A model generated the notes under the pieces. That model was not told the DNA's origin and made no database searches. It was given only the letters and a program-made list of their open reading frames with translations. This document shows positions 1-8,726 of a stretch of 64,000 bases of DNA, one piece after another; position 1 is the first letter of the stretch, and every line of letters begins with the position of its first letter. Position numbers and translations under genes: made by a program. Source of the DNA: UBA6522 sp965205045 (GTDB lineage: Bacteria; Pseudomonadota; Gammaproteobacteria; Steroidobacterales; Rariloculaceae). The stretch is taken from positions 3,162,001 to 3,226,000 of the forward strand of contig OZ242031.1 of NCBI GenBank assembly GCA_965205045.1, written 5' to 3'.

Positions 1-2097
1 GAGGTGATCTTCGCCCATCATCCAGCCCCGGCGCAGCACGTTGTCCGGCGGATAGCTGGCGACTACCTGCCTGTCCCAGGCGCCCGTCGTGGGTAGTCTG
101 GTGCTGTATGCGACACTTCTGAAAAACAGTACGGCCGCTTCGCTCGGCATGCCGTATCCGATCGGCGATCGGTTGTCCACCCTGATATTCAACAGAGATG
201 TGGGCACAAAGAACTCGCTCTCGGGCAATCCTGACAGCACATTCTGCGCCGGTAGTTCAAGTTCGCCGGCGAATAGCGGGCCGGCGTTGTCCAGCGCGAC
301 CAGTATGCCTCCCTCGCCGACGAAGTCCCTGATGGCTTCAATCCCCTCGTCCCCGATACCGCCCTGATACTGGGGAGGAAATGCGCCGCGCTCGCTGGGA
401 TACCTGAAGGTTCCGGGCTCGGGCAGCCCGGTTCTGATCACGGCCGGGTTCTCGTCGGCAAATACGATGACGTCGTAATTCGCGCTGAGGTTGCTCCTGA
501 CATCTTCGTTGTACAACGTCGTGAAGGGAATGCCGAAATCGTCCAGTACGAACCGGGTCCAGCCTTCATCCATGTTGCCGTTCGGCGTAAACGATTGATA
601 CAACCCGATGCGGGGCAGGCGCAATTCAACCGAATCATTACTGTTCATATCCGCCAGTGCGTGCACGCTGGCATGCCATTGTTCGAGGAGTTCCGGGAGA
701 GCATCCTGAACTTGCGGCGTATTGCTGACGATGAAGCTGCCCGTCGGCACCTCAAAACCGTCTCCCGCGATAGTTTCGGTTGAGCGGAAGACATCCGCAT
801 TCTGTTCCAGCAGGGCAAAGGCGACCGCGTAAGCGGCATTTTCCCGGGCATCCAGGACAAGATACGGTGTCGATGGGGATGCCATGACGCCTGGATATGG
901 CACGCCCGACAACAACTCCAGTGAGGCATCAAACGGCTCGTCAATCTGGCTGAAGGTCACTCCCATCTGAATCGGCAACGCGTGGGACGCATTGTCTTCG
1001 AGTCTGAAGGGCACACCGGCGGGGTACTCCCGTTCCCCAAGCATGTTGAGCACATAGGGCCGGTAGGGCTGAGCCACGAAAATCACGAACGACCCTGCCG
1101 GGTAGTTGGTGCCGTCTGCGACAAAGGCTTCGGTGGCCTGATGGATTTCGGCCCTGCCGAACTGCAGCATCTCGATCAGGCGCAGGGTGGTGGGGTAATC
1201 GGTTTGCCGCGACGGAATGACGAAGGCGAACGGGTCGCCGGGGCGAGGGGACTCGACGGCGTCCCGGCCCATCTTGTAGAAGTTGTAAAGCAGGTCTTTC
1301 CTGTGCCTGGCCGAGGTCTCCACCAGGCTCATGGATGCTCTGAGGATGTATTCCACGGCATCCCTCAGGTGCCACCAGCCGCCGGACCCTGCCTGGTGAT
1401 GATCGCAGAACACCTGCGGGAACCAGTCATGCCAGATGACGCGGCTGACGGCGCGGGTCTCCACCAGGTTGTGGGCGGTCCCGTCGCGGTTATTGTCGTG
1501 GCCGGCGTAGTGGTGATACAGGTGGGGGAAGGTCTCGCCTTCATAGGGCGTATCCAGGCTGTTTCTGTACCAGTCTACCACCATGAGTTGCCCGTCCGGG
1601 TTGCCGGCCGGAATCAGGAGCACGATGACGTCGTCCAGCACCTCGTCGGCATCGAACGGGGTGTCGCCGACGGCCAGTTTGTAGATGAACTCCACGCTGT
1701 GCTGGGAGTGGGCTATTTCAATTGCATGCTGGCCGGTCTGAATGAGCAGAATCGCCTTGCCGTCCTCGCTGAGTTGCCGCGCTTCCTCGTCCGAGAGGCC
1801 CCTGGGGTCGCTCAGTCGCCGGGCGATCTCGCGGTACTGGTCGAGATTCGCCATGTTGTCCCCGGATGTGATCACCGCCATGATGATCGGCTCGCCCAGG
1901 GTGCTTTCGCCGATATTCACTATCGAGACTCTTTCGGATTCCGCTGCGAGCAGATCGAAGTAGTCCCGGATCTGGTGGTAGTCGATAAGGTGGCGGTCTG
2001 CGCCGACCTGATGGCCCAGAAATGCCTCCGGCGAAGTCTGCGCCACCAGAGAGAAGGGCAGCAATAGCGCTGCCAAACACACGGGTCTCAATGTCAT
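1..2097 (-). CDS. M14-family zinc carboxypeptidase, C-terminus off window
   Basis: The frame is open from an ATG at 2097 to the left window edge (699 residues visible), so the C-terminus is missing. Residues 1-17 form a signal peptide ending near VAQ. The zinc motif HxxE is H124-A-I-E127, and the third zinc-ligand region is D232-HHQ. This is the layout of metallocarboxypeptidases of family M14, which remove C-terminal residues from peptides, here in the periplasm or outside the cell. After about residue 520 the protein continues with a region like the flavodoxin/GATase-like tail seen in long M14 members. A GGGGAG ribosome site lies 7 nt before the ATG. Family assignment is firm. The substrate is unknown. 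Confidence 0.82.
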   Translation of the reverse strand, partial: MTLRPVCLAALLLPFSLVAQTSPEAFLGHQVGADRHLIDYHQIRDYFDLLAAESERVSIVNIGESTLGEPIIMAVITSGDNMANLDQYREIARRLSDPRGLSDEEARQLSEDGKAILLIQTGQHAIEIAHSQHSVEFIYKLAVGDTPFDADEVLDDVIVLLIPAGNPDGQLMVVDWYRNSLDTPYEGETFPHLYHHYAGHDNNRDGTAHNLVETRAVSRVIWHDWFPQVFCDHHQAGSGGWWHLRDAVEYILRASMSLVETSARHRKDLLYNFYKMGRDAVESPRPGDPFAFVIPSRQTDYPTTLRLIEMLQFGRAEIHQATEAFVADGTNYPAGSFVIFVAQPYRPYVLNMLGEREYPAGVPFRLEDNASHALPIQMGVTFSQIDEPFDASLELLSGVPYPGVMASPSTPYLVLDARENAAYAVAFALLEQNADVFRSTETIAGDGFEVPTGSFIVSNTPQVQDALPELLEQWHASVHALADMNSNDSVELRLPRIGLYQSFTPNGNMDEGWTRFVLDDFGIPFTTLYNEDVRSNLSANYDVIVFADENPAVIRTGLPEPGTFRYPSERGAFPPQYQGGIGDEGIEAIRDFVGEGGILVALDNAGPLFAGELELPAQNVLSGLPESEFFVPTSLLNIRVDNRSPIGYGMPSEAAVLFFRSVAYSTRLPTTGAWDRQVVASYPPDNVLRRGWMMGEDHL

Positions 2098-2116
2098 TGG
2101 ATCTCCCCTTTACGCA

Positions 2117-2148
2117 GACGGGCAATATTTTTCTGGTACGTTGCCCGT
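2117..2148 (-). promoter_or_regulatory. hairpin in the 5' leader of the M14 peptidase gene
   Basis: A perfect 8-bp inverted repeat (ACGGGCAA 2118-2125 with TTGCCCGT 2141-2148, 15-nt loop) sits about 10 nt upstream of the ribosome site of the minus-strand peptidase gene. A TATAAT hexamer on the minus strand at 2188-2193 could be the -10 box, but no good -35 box is visible. The position suggests an mRNA leader structure. Its function is not known. Confidence 0.35.
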
Positions 2149-2321
2149 TCATTGGCCCGGAGATCGGCCGGGCTCTCGTTTGTCGAAATTATATGTCATT
2201 TGCACTTGACGTTCGGAGTAATGCTGCAACACCATTTCGGCATGCCATAAAGCCGGCAAGCGTTTCAAAGAATTAACAATCGGGATAATCGAAGCGCGAT
2301 CCCCGGGACGGAGTACCGAGC

Positions 2322-3722
2322 ATGTCAACCGAAAGACGACCGTCATTTGCAGCGTCCATGGCCGTGTGCTTCGGGATCATCCTGATACTGGTCACCGGGA
2401 TCGTGTTGTTCGGAGTAGGGATTCACGTTCTGTTGATCCTGTCACTTCTGCTTACCGGCGTATTTTCGTATGCATACGGTTATACGACGGCCGAAATGCT
2501 TGACGGCATGAAGAACAGCCTGGGCCGGGCTACGCCTGCGATGATCATTTTCATCCTGATCGGAACGATTATGGGCTCCTGGATCCATGCGGGGACCGTG
2601 CCGGCGCTTATCTACTACGGCCTGGAATTCCTTGATGCCCGGTATTTTCTGCCGATGGGACTGGTGATCTGCAGTCTGACGTCGCTTGCGACGGGCACCT
2701 CCTGGGGAACTGCGGGCACAGTCGGAATCGCATTGATGGGTATCGGGATCAGCCTGGGGATATCACCGCCGATCGTCGCAGGCATGGTCATTTCCGGTGC
2801 TTATTTCGGCGACAAGTTATCGCCTGTTTCCGATACGACAAATCTGTCTGCAGCGTCCGCGGAAACGAACTTGTATGCCCATATCGTGGCCATGCTCTAC
2901 ACCACGGTTCCGGCCTACGTAATTTGCCTGATTCTCTATACGATTCTGGGGTTCGGGGCCTCTGCGGACGCCAGCGTCAATTTTGAACAGGTCACGCAAA
3001 TTCAGGATGTCCTGGCGGAAAACTTCAACTTGAACGTGGTGGTCCTGTTACCGATTGTCGCCCTGCTCGCGATGATGGTAGTGAAGATTAGCGCGATACC
3101 CGCCATGATCACGGCAACGTTTCTGGCCACCCTGGTCTCTCTGGCGTTTCAGGGATCCAACCTGCCGTCGGCGTTGAACGCAATCAACAATGGTTATACG
3201 GATGAAACGGGGTTTGCGTTGGTGGATTCCATTCTGGTCCGAGGCGGAATCCAGAGCATGATGTGGACATTCTCGTTGGCTTACCTGGCATTGTGCCTGG
3301 GCGGAGTGCTCGAGAAGGTGGGGTATCTGACCGTATTGGTGGAGAAAATTGTCGATCGAATTCGTGCCGCCGCCAATCTCGTGACCCTGGTTATCGGCAC
3401 GACGTTCCTGGCGAACATAGCCATGGGCACGAACTACATGTCCATAATTCTGAACGGCAACATCTATCGGCCAGTCTTCGAAAAGGCTGGAATAAGGCGA
3501 AGAATGCTGAGCCGCTTGCTTGAAGAGGGCGGAACCCAGACAGCGGCGCTGGTGCCCTGGTCTACCGCCGGTGCGTTCATGGCCGGGACGCTTGGCGTGG
3601 CGACATTTACCTACCTGCCCTACACGTTCCTGAACTACATCAATCCACTGCTGTCGATTCTGCTTGCGTACATGGGCCTGTTCATTTTCAGGGTTCCCGA
3701 AGCGGGGCGGGAAGAAGGGTGA
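2322..3722 (+). CDS. nhaC: NhaC-family Na+/H+ antiporter
   Basis: This is a 466-residue polytopic inner-membrane protein with about 11-12 hydrophobic segments. The segment GTSWGTAGTVGIALMGIG (about residues 126-143) and the following GAYFGDKLSPVSDTTNLS are hallmark NhaC sequences. NhaC exchanges Na+ for H+, and homologues also exchange organic acids or amino acids, so the exact substrate pair is uncertain. The ATG follows GGAG by about 9 nt. The oxygenase gene begins 18 nt after its stop on the same strand, so the two may be co-transcribed. Length matches the family. Confidence 0.87.
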   Translation: MSTERRPSFAASMAVCFGIILILVTGIVLFGVGIHVLLILSLLLTGVFSYAYGYTTAEMLDGMKNSLGRATPAMIIFILIGTIMGSWIHAGTVPALIYYGLEFLDARYFLPMGLVICSLTSLATGTSWGTAGTVGIALMGIGISLGISPPIVAGMVISGAYFGDKLSPVSDTTNLSAASAETNLYAHIVAMLYTTVPAYVICLILYTILGFGASADASVNFEQVTQIQDVLAENFNLNVVVLLPIVALLAMMVVKISAIPAMITATFLATLVSLAFQGSNLPSALNAINNGYTDETGFALVDSILVRGGIQSMMWTFSLAYLALCLGGVLEKVGYLTVLVEKIVDRIRAAANLVTLVIGTTFLANIAMGTNYMSIILNGNIYRPVFEKAGIRRRMLSRLLEEGGTQTAALVPWSTAGAFMAGTLGVATFTYLPYTFLNYINPLLSILLAYMGLFIFRVPEAGREEG

Positions 3723-3740
3723 GGAGGTAACGGGCTCACC

Positions 3741-5078
3741 GTGGAAGACGCAATCAGACGGGACGCACGGCGAGGCAGTGCCCACGCTCAATACAGATTG
3801 AGCGAAATCGAATTCAAGCGCGGCAACAAGGCCAAGGCGCTGAGATGGTTGAAAAAATCTGTTGCGCAGGATTTTCCCGATGCGTGCTTCAGTATGGCGA
3901 CGTTTCAGATTGCCGGCGTGTCCGTTGCTTACGATGCCGTTGGTGCAAGAAGAAACGTCGGTATGGCCGCGGAGCAGGGGCATGCCGATGCGCAATTGCT
4001 GCTGTCGCAGATGTTGCGAAGCGGGTATGGCGGTTCCAGGGACAGGAAACTGGCCAACTCGCAACTCCTGGAGGTTGCGGGGCAGGGGCATCCGGTGGCG
4101 CTGTGTGGCGTTGCCATGTTGCTAGGCATCAGGGAGCGGCAGCATTCAGCGGTCGGATTGCTGCTGGATCGCGCGGCGTCGGGAGGCAGCCATGTCGCGG
4201 CCTACGTCCAGGCGGAAAGGCGGCGGGAAGCGGCGCTGAATGGCGACCTTCGGGCACGGGGCGACAGGATCAAGTACCTGTTCCTGTCGGCAAGGGCCGG
4301 AAACAAACTGGCAGAGGCGGAGTTGACGGAAAACGACAAGTCTGTGGTGCAGGCAATTCTGGACAAGGCATCGTTTTCGCCCCCGGAAGATTCCGATGTG
4401 AATTTCGCGGAGGTTGCGGAGGTATTGGATCAAGACGTCGAGTATGGCTTTGGCCAACCCGAAATTCTCTCGAGCGAAAGCAAGGTTCTGATTTTTCGTG
4501 CGTTCATGACCCCTCTCGAGTGCGGCTACATAAGGGCCGCGGCCGCACCGGCCATCAGGCCATCGAGCACGGTTAACCCCATCACCGGAGAACTGGTCAG
4601 GAACGAAATCCGCACCAGCAGTTCAAGCAACTTCGATCCCGTGAGCAGGGACCACTTCATTATTTCCATTGATGAGCGAATTGCCGCGGCGACTGATACC
4701 GCCGTCGAACAGGGCGAACCGCTAAACGTTCTCTATTATCGAATCGCCGAGGAATACAAGTTTCATTACGACTTTCTGTCGCCGAGCAACGAGGACGAGA
4801 GGAAGCTCCTGAAGGACGGTGGTCAACGCAAGTACACGTTCCTGGTTTCGCTGAACGAGGGATACACGGGTGGGGAGACCTACTTTCCGAAGCTGAACGT
4901 GAGTTATCACGGCCGGCCTGGCGACGCGCTCATGTTTCAGAACATAGACGGTGACGGGCAACCGGACCGGAAGATGCTGCACGCGGGAATGCCCATCACC
5001 GGTGGTTCAAAGTGGGTGGCGTCCAAGTGGATCAGGGAGAAGGAATTCACGCAGGGCGCGCCGACGCCTGTCTCTTGA
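3741..5078 (+). CDS. Sel1-repeat / prolyl 4-hydroxylase-like 2OG-Fe(II) oxygenase
   Basis: The 445-residue protein starts at GTG. GAGGAG overlaps the end of nhaC, 13 nt upstream. Residues about 1-220 are alpha-helical Sel1/TPR-like repeats (AHAQYRLSEIEFKRG, QGHADAQLLLSQML), a protein-interaction scaffold. Residues about 260-440 are a P4Hc domain with Fe ligands H342-Y-D344 and H414, and the 2-oxoglutarate-binding Lys at K424 or K429. The family uses Fe(II) and 2-oxoglutarate to hydroxylate prolyl or other side chains. No signal peptide is visible, so it is probably cytoplasmic. The helical module may recruit the protein substrate. Its 3' end overlaps the next, opposite-strand oxygenase gene by 32 nt. 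Confidence 0.83.
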   Translation: MEDAIRRDARRGSAHAQYRLSEIEFKRGNKAKALRWLKKSVAQDFPDACFSMATFQIAGVSVAYDAVGARRNVGMAAEQGHADAQLLLSQMLRSGYGGSRDRKLANSQLLEVAGQGHPVALCGVAMLLGIRERQHSAVGLLLDRAASGGSHVAAYVQAERRREAALNGDLRARGDRIKYLFLSARAGNKLAEAELTENDKSVVQAILDKASFSPPEDSDVNFAEVAEVLDQDVEYGFGQPEILSSESKVLIFRAFMTPLECGYIRAAAAPAIRPSSTVNPITGELVRNEIRTSSSSNFDPVSRDHFIISIDERIAAATDTAVEQGEPLNVLYYRIAEEYKFHYDFLSPSNEDERKLLKDGGQRKYTFLVSLNEGYTGGETYFPKLNVSYHGRPGDALMFQNIDGDGQPDRKMLHAGMPITGGSKWVASKWIREKEFTQGAPTPVS

Positions 5079-5784
5079 ACCAGCCGATGATGCTGTAGCG
5101 GCCTCGCGGCGCGTAGGGGGCCACGTAGCTGACGGCGTGGCGCGTCGGGATCCTGAACAGGTTCAGTGCGTTGAATTTTGGCAGGTAGCCTTCGTCTACA
5201 TGCCCGTCCTCATCGAGGAAGTGAAGGATTCCGCCGTAGTCGGTGCGCCATTCCGGGGTAAAGCTGAACGTATAGGCGATGAGTCGCCCGGACCGTTCGA
5301 TGTTGTCGTTGTGTTCCGTCAGGAAATGGCCGGGCTTGTAGAGCGTTGCCTGGCAATCGGCTAACTCTATTTCCCGAACATCGGTAATTTTCCTCACTAG
5401 ATCGAGCACTTCATTTGAATTGATGAAGTCGTGGAAAGCATTCAGTTCCACGCCTGGATTGGACTGCTGTTCCACGGCATCGGTGATGGAGTAATTCAGA
5501 AAGAGATACTGAAAATTCAGTCGTGCATTGTGATGAAATTGGTCCACAAGCAAGGCTTTCCTGTTGTCCGGCAGCACGGCAAGCTGATCCCCGTGGAGGT
5601 CATAGGTCTTGGCGCCATCATTGAAATGTGCTTGCCAGGGCACCTTGTCCTGAAGGTGCTCGTAGATCGTTCTGGCCGATTCAAACGTCAGAGCATCGGG
5701 TATATGGACGCGTCCGTGGTGCTTGAACACCTCCTTGTAGAGGTGCGCATCCAAGTCTTCATTCAAGTGAATCGGGAGCGTCAT
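5047..5784 (-). CDS. 2OG-Fe(II) oxygenase family protein
   Basis: A 245-residue cytoplasmic protein if it starts at ATG 5784. An upstream in-frame ATG at 5814 adds 10 residues, and neither start has a clear ribosome site. Fe(II) ligands are H158-N-D160 (in TEHNDN) and H216 (PTRHAVSY), followed by an Arg in RYSIIGW for 2-oxoglutarate. This is a 2OG-FeII_Oxy-type hydroxylase, and the substrate cannot be read from sequence. It ends tail-to-tail with the Sel1/P4H gene, overlapping 32 nt. Downstream neighbours on the same strand are not co-oriented in an obvious operon, but the radical-SAM gene lies just upstream on this strand. Confidence 0.8.
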   Translation of the reverse strand: MTLPIHLNEDLDAHLYKEVFKHHGRVHIPDALTFESARTIYEHLQDKVPWQAHFNDGAKTYDLHGDQLAVLPDNRKALLVDQFHHNARLNFQYLFLNYSITDAVEQQSNPGVELNAFHDFINSNEVLDLVRKITDVREIELADCQATLYKPGHFLTEHNDNIERSGRLIAYTFSFTPEWRTDYGGILHFLDEDGHVDEGYLPKFNALNLFRIPTRHAVSYVAPYAPRGRYSIIGWFKRQASARPA

Positions 5785-5835
5785 TGTGATAAATACTCGC
5801 GCTGACCCGTGCAATCAGTCAAGTGGTTGGCCTGA

Positions 5836-5985
5836 CTGCATTTGCCGCTCTACGCGGATCCCTCCGTTTTCGAAAACCGCAAGATTGCCTACAACGCCGG
5901 AAGCCTTGAAGACTCGCTGGTCATGGCCACGGGCGACTATCGCGTGGTGGCACAGCCCGAGGTTTTCAGGTTTCGCCAGCGCTAG
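5836..5985 (+). pseudogene. 3' remnant of an unidentified gene
   Basis: A 49-codon open stretch directly follows a stop at 5833-5835 and ends at TAG 5983. It reads like protein (YADPSVFENRKIAYNAGS, then MATGDYRVVAQPEVFRF) with balanced composition, but has no start codon or ribosome site at its head. It is best read as the surviving C-terminal end of a deleted gene. The family is not recognised. Confidence 0.4.
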
Positions 5986-5999
5986 CTGCAACCGCCAAG

Positions 6000-8594
6000 C
6001 TATACGAAATTGGGAACCGACTGGATTCTCGCCGTGGGAGATTGCAGTTCCCAGAATACCTGGTGCGAATCGTACTGCTCACGGTTGTAATTTATGTGGC
6101 CATAAGAGTACTTGTTATAGATGGTTGCCTCCGTCGAAGGGTATTCAACGAGTCGTCTGTCATCGTGATCATCCTTCAAATTGTGATCCCGAAAATAGGC
6201 CGGGACATCATGTGCGAGCTGTACCGTGAGGGGGTACGTAAACGCGTCATCGGGCATAACCATTTCGTTGTAGTGGAGCACGGCGTCAAAAGCAGAATCC
6301 CGTTGAATCCCATACTGATTCCGAGTGAACTCCGCGACCTCGTTGTAGAACTCATGCCAGCCACCCGGCACGTTCAGATAATGCCTAAAGACCTTTGATG
6401 CATAGGTGAGTGCGGGATACCTGTAGGGATGCCCTTCGAGTTCGTCGTATAGCTCATGCAGAAAGTCCAGAGCCGTGATGCCGTGGTCCCAATGCAGGAA
6501 CCTTAGTACGTACCGCAGCGTCGAGAAACTGTCGGCTACGGAGAACAGGTTGAAGAGCATGTTCATGACATGCAGGTCGTCCGTGGTGTAGCTGAACGTC
6601 GACTTCAGGAAGTTGTTGCGATCCACCTTGATCTTGTACTTGTCCATGTAATCGGGATCGGCCATGGGGCTGTTGGGAAGCAGCTCGGTGAGATAGGCCT
6701 TTACCGTCACGTCCTTGTCGAAGAAGTACTGCAGGTCCTTCTTGAAGGATTCGACCGTCATTCCGGGCAGGCCTATCATCAGATCGGTAGACAGAGGCAG
6801 TCCCGCAACCCGGAATATTTCGGCCAGATCGTCGTACTTGTCGGTCTTGATGTTCTTTCTGTTAATCACGCTCAGCGTGAATGGGTCTCTCGTCTGAATG
6901 GAAATCACGCCCTGGCTGCAGATGTCGTGGGCGGCGAAGAGTTCCACGATGACGGCGAGCCTCTTGGTGGCGTTCTTGGTGTAGTTGACCACGACTTCTA
7001 TCGGATAGCCGTACCTGGCCTTGATATGGCAAATCCATTCGGCGATCTCGATGTCCCGGTCGTAGATCCCGAAGTTGGCATCTGCCACCCAGATGACGCG
7101 AACCCGGTTCTTGCCGACCCACTCGATTTCATCCTTGACTCGTTGCAGGTCGAACTTCCTGATTTTCTGCCGGGTCGCAGACCCCCAGTCGCAAAAGGTA
7201 CAGCCAAACGGGCAGCCGCGGTTCGACTCGATGATGGCCGCGTCGATCGAACCTCGATAGGAAGCAAAGGTCCCCCTGAGATAGGGAGAGGGGAGAACGT
7301 TCAGGTCCCGGATGACAGGTCTTGGGGGCGTACGAACAAATGTATCGGATGCCGGACCGTCCGCACCGTTGGATGCGATACGAAATGTGATGCCGTTTAC
7401 GTCATGCAGGCGGTCAAGGCGCATGTTCGAGGAACCGAGAGAGCCCAGCAAATCGACGATGGTTGATTCCCCCTCGCCGTGCACTGCGATATCGATGGAG
7501 CCGTGCCTTGTCATGAAGGCGTTGCACGCTGCGTCATAGCTTGGGGTACTGGGGCCTCCGTGGATGGTGATGTTGCCTCTGTCGTGCTGCTTTACGGCAG
7601 CCGATACTTCCAGGTTGGAAGCAACCGACCACATGTAATTGGAAAACAGCCAAACGCCCTGGCCGCACCTGGCGTATTGTTCCGCCAGGATATCCCCAGG
7701 CGCACTCGAATAGACAATCGGCACCGGCCTGAATCTTTCCAGTAACGCACCTCCGTTGTGCTCTGAAATGAAGCTGTACATCATGCCGAGCGCCAGGGGG
7801 AAATGGTTGGGCATATGGGGTACGAAATAGATCGGGACCCGGCCGTCCATGTCAGTCGGTTCGTTTGACGCGATGACGTTGGCCGGTTTGGCTTTCTTCC
7901 CGGTGACGTGCCTGCTTTCAGGAGTGGGCCTACGGGAATTTGTGGGAATCGGGACCAGCAGCCCGATCTCGTGCAGCCAATGCGTCATGTGCAGCGCGTC
8001 TGATCCGCTGGCATAGCCTTTTCCTGCGGCCATCAGCTCATACACTTTCTTGCCCGACGCAAAGAAAGCCAGGGTAAATGCCAGTTCCAGGGACAGTACA
8101 TGGTAGCTGCGGGATACGGGGCTCCAGATTTCAAAACCCGTTCGCACCGGACGCAGCATGAAGTTGTGACTGACTCGAAGACGAGTCTTTCGAAGGGACG
8201 TACTCGCTGGCTTCTGGCTTGCGAGTCCCTCGGGAGATGCCGCTGAAGAAGCATCGAATGCAGTTGGGTCCGATGAGGTTGCCCGCAGGACAATTTCCGC
8301 GCGCCGTAGCTCCTTTAGTCGGCCAATCGCCTGAAGGCGTGTGACTCTTTGAGACAGGACAGACTGCGCCTTTGCCCTGAATTTGCGGACAATTTCCGGC
8401 CGATACGTCGTTTTGGTCATGACGTCGAGCAGGATAAAGTCCGATTCGGTCAAGGGAACCGATGGTTTGTCCATGGGCTGCCAACCGGCAAAGAAAGTGC
8501 CCTGCGCATGAAATATTCGCACCTGCGGATTAATCATTAGGGAATCGTCAACCACGGTGTGCAATGTGTGGGCTTTGCCGAGCGATGATAGCAC
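6000..8594 (-). CDS. B12-binding-domain radical SAM enzyme
   Basis: The 864-residue protein has an N-terminal PqqD/winged-helix-like part (about residues 20-210), a cobalamin-binding-like Rossmann region (about 240-400; IHGGPSTPSYDAACNAF, VHGEGEST) and a radical SAM barrel. The [4Fe-4S] motif is C461-PFG-C465-TF-C468, followed by DWGS. Such enzymes generate a 5'-deoxyadenosyl radical and often methylate or rearrange unactivated carbons in natural products or RiPPs. The GTG start at 8594 lacks a clear ribosome site, and an ATG at 8537 (MINPQVRIFHAQG) is a good alternative. The 2OG oxygenase lies downstream on the same strand, and a TonB receptor lies upstream. A tailoring role is inference. 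Confidence 0.8.
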   Translation of the reverse strand: MLSSLGKAHTLHTVVDDSLMINPQVRIFHAQGTFFAGWQPMDKPSVPLTESDFILLDVMTKTTYRPEIVRKFRAKAQSVLSQRVTRLQAIGRLKELRRAEIVLRATSSDPTAFDASSAASPEGLASQKPASTSLRKTRLRVSHNFMLRPVRTGFEIWSPVSRSYHVLSLELAFTLAFFASGKKVYELMAAGKGYASGSDALHMTHWLHEIGLLVPIPTNSRRPTPESRHVTGKKAKPANVIASNEPTDMDGRVPIYFVPHMPNHFPLALGMMYSFISEHNGGALLERFRPVPIVYSSAPGDILAEQYARCGQGVWLFSNYMWSVASNLEVSAAVKQHDRGNITIHGGPSTPSYDAACNAFMTRHGSIDIAVHGEGESTIVDLLGSLGSSNMRLDRLHDVNGITFRIASNGADGPASDTFVRTPPRPVIRDLNVLPSPYLRGTFASYRGSIDAAIIESNRGCPFGCTFCDWGSATRQKIRKFDLQRVKDEIEWVGKNRVRVIWVADANFGIYDRDIEIAEWICHIKARYGYPIEVVVNYTKNATKRLAVIVELFAAHDICSQGVISIQTRDPFTLSVINRKNIKTDKYDDLAEIFRVAGLPLSTDLMIGLPGMTVESFKKDLQYFFDKDVTVKAYLTELLPNSPMADPDYMDKYKIKVDRNNFLKSTFSYTTDDLHVMNMLFNLFSVADSFSTLRYVLRFLHWDHGITALDFLHELYDELEGHPYRYPALTYASKVFRHYLNVPGGWHEFYNEVAEFTRNQYGIQRDSAFDAVLHYNEMVMPDDAFTYPLTVQLAHDVPAYFRDHNLKDDHDDRRLVEYPSTEATIYNKYSYGHINYNREQYDSHQVFWELQSPTARIQSVPNFV

Positions 8595-8674
8595 TCAGCC
8601 TGAAAGTACCACGACCAACGATGTCGGGCACAGGGCGTGTGAGGCCTGTGTCACTAGGGCGAGCCACCACTGGA

Positions 8675-8702
8675 GGCCGCCACTCAAATACTGAGTGCGG
8701 CC
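8675..8702 (-). terminator. hairpin between the TonB receptor and radical SAM genes
   Basis: GGCCGC(C)ACTCA pairs with TGAGTGCGGCC around a 5-nt loop, with one bulged base. It lies 25 nt downstream of the TonB receptor stop codon on the minus strand. There is no U-tract, so it may be a weak or Rho-assisted terminator or an mRNA-stabilising stem. Confidence 0.45.
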
Positions 8703-8726
8703 CCTTCGGAGTGGCCTGATTCCCGC

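Noticed and set aside
982..2067. A 361-residue plus-strand open frame
   Set aside because: Shadow of the M14 peptidase on the opposite strand; no family features.
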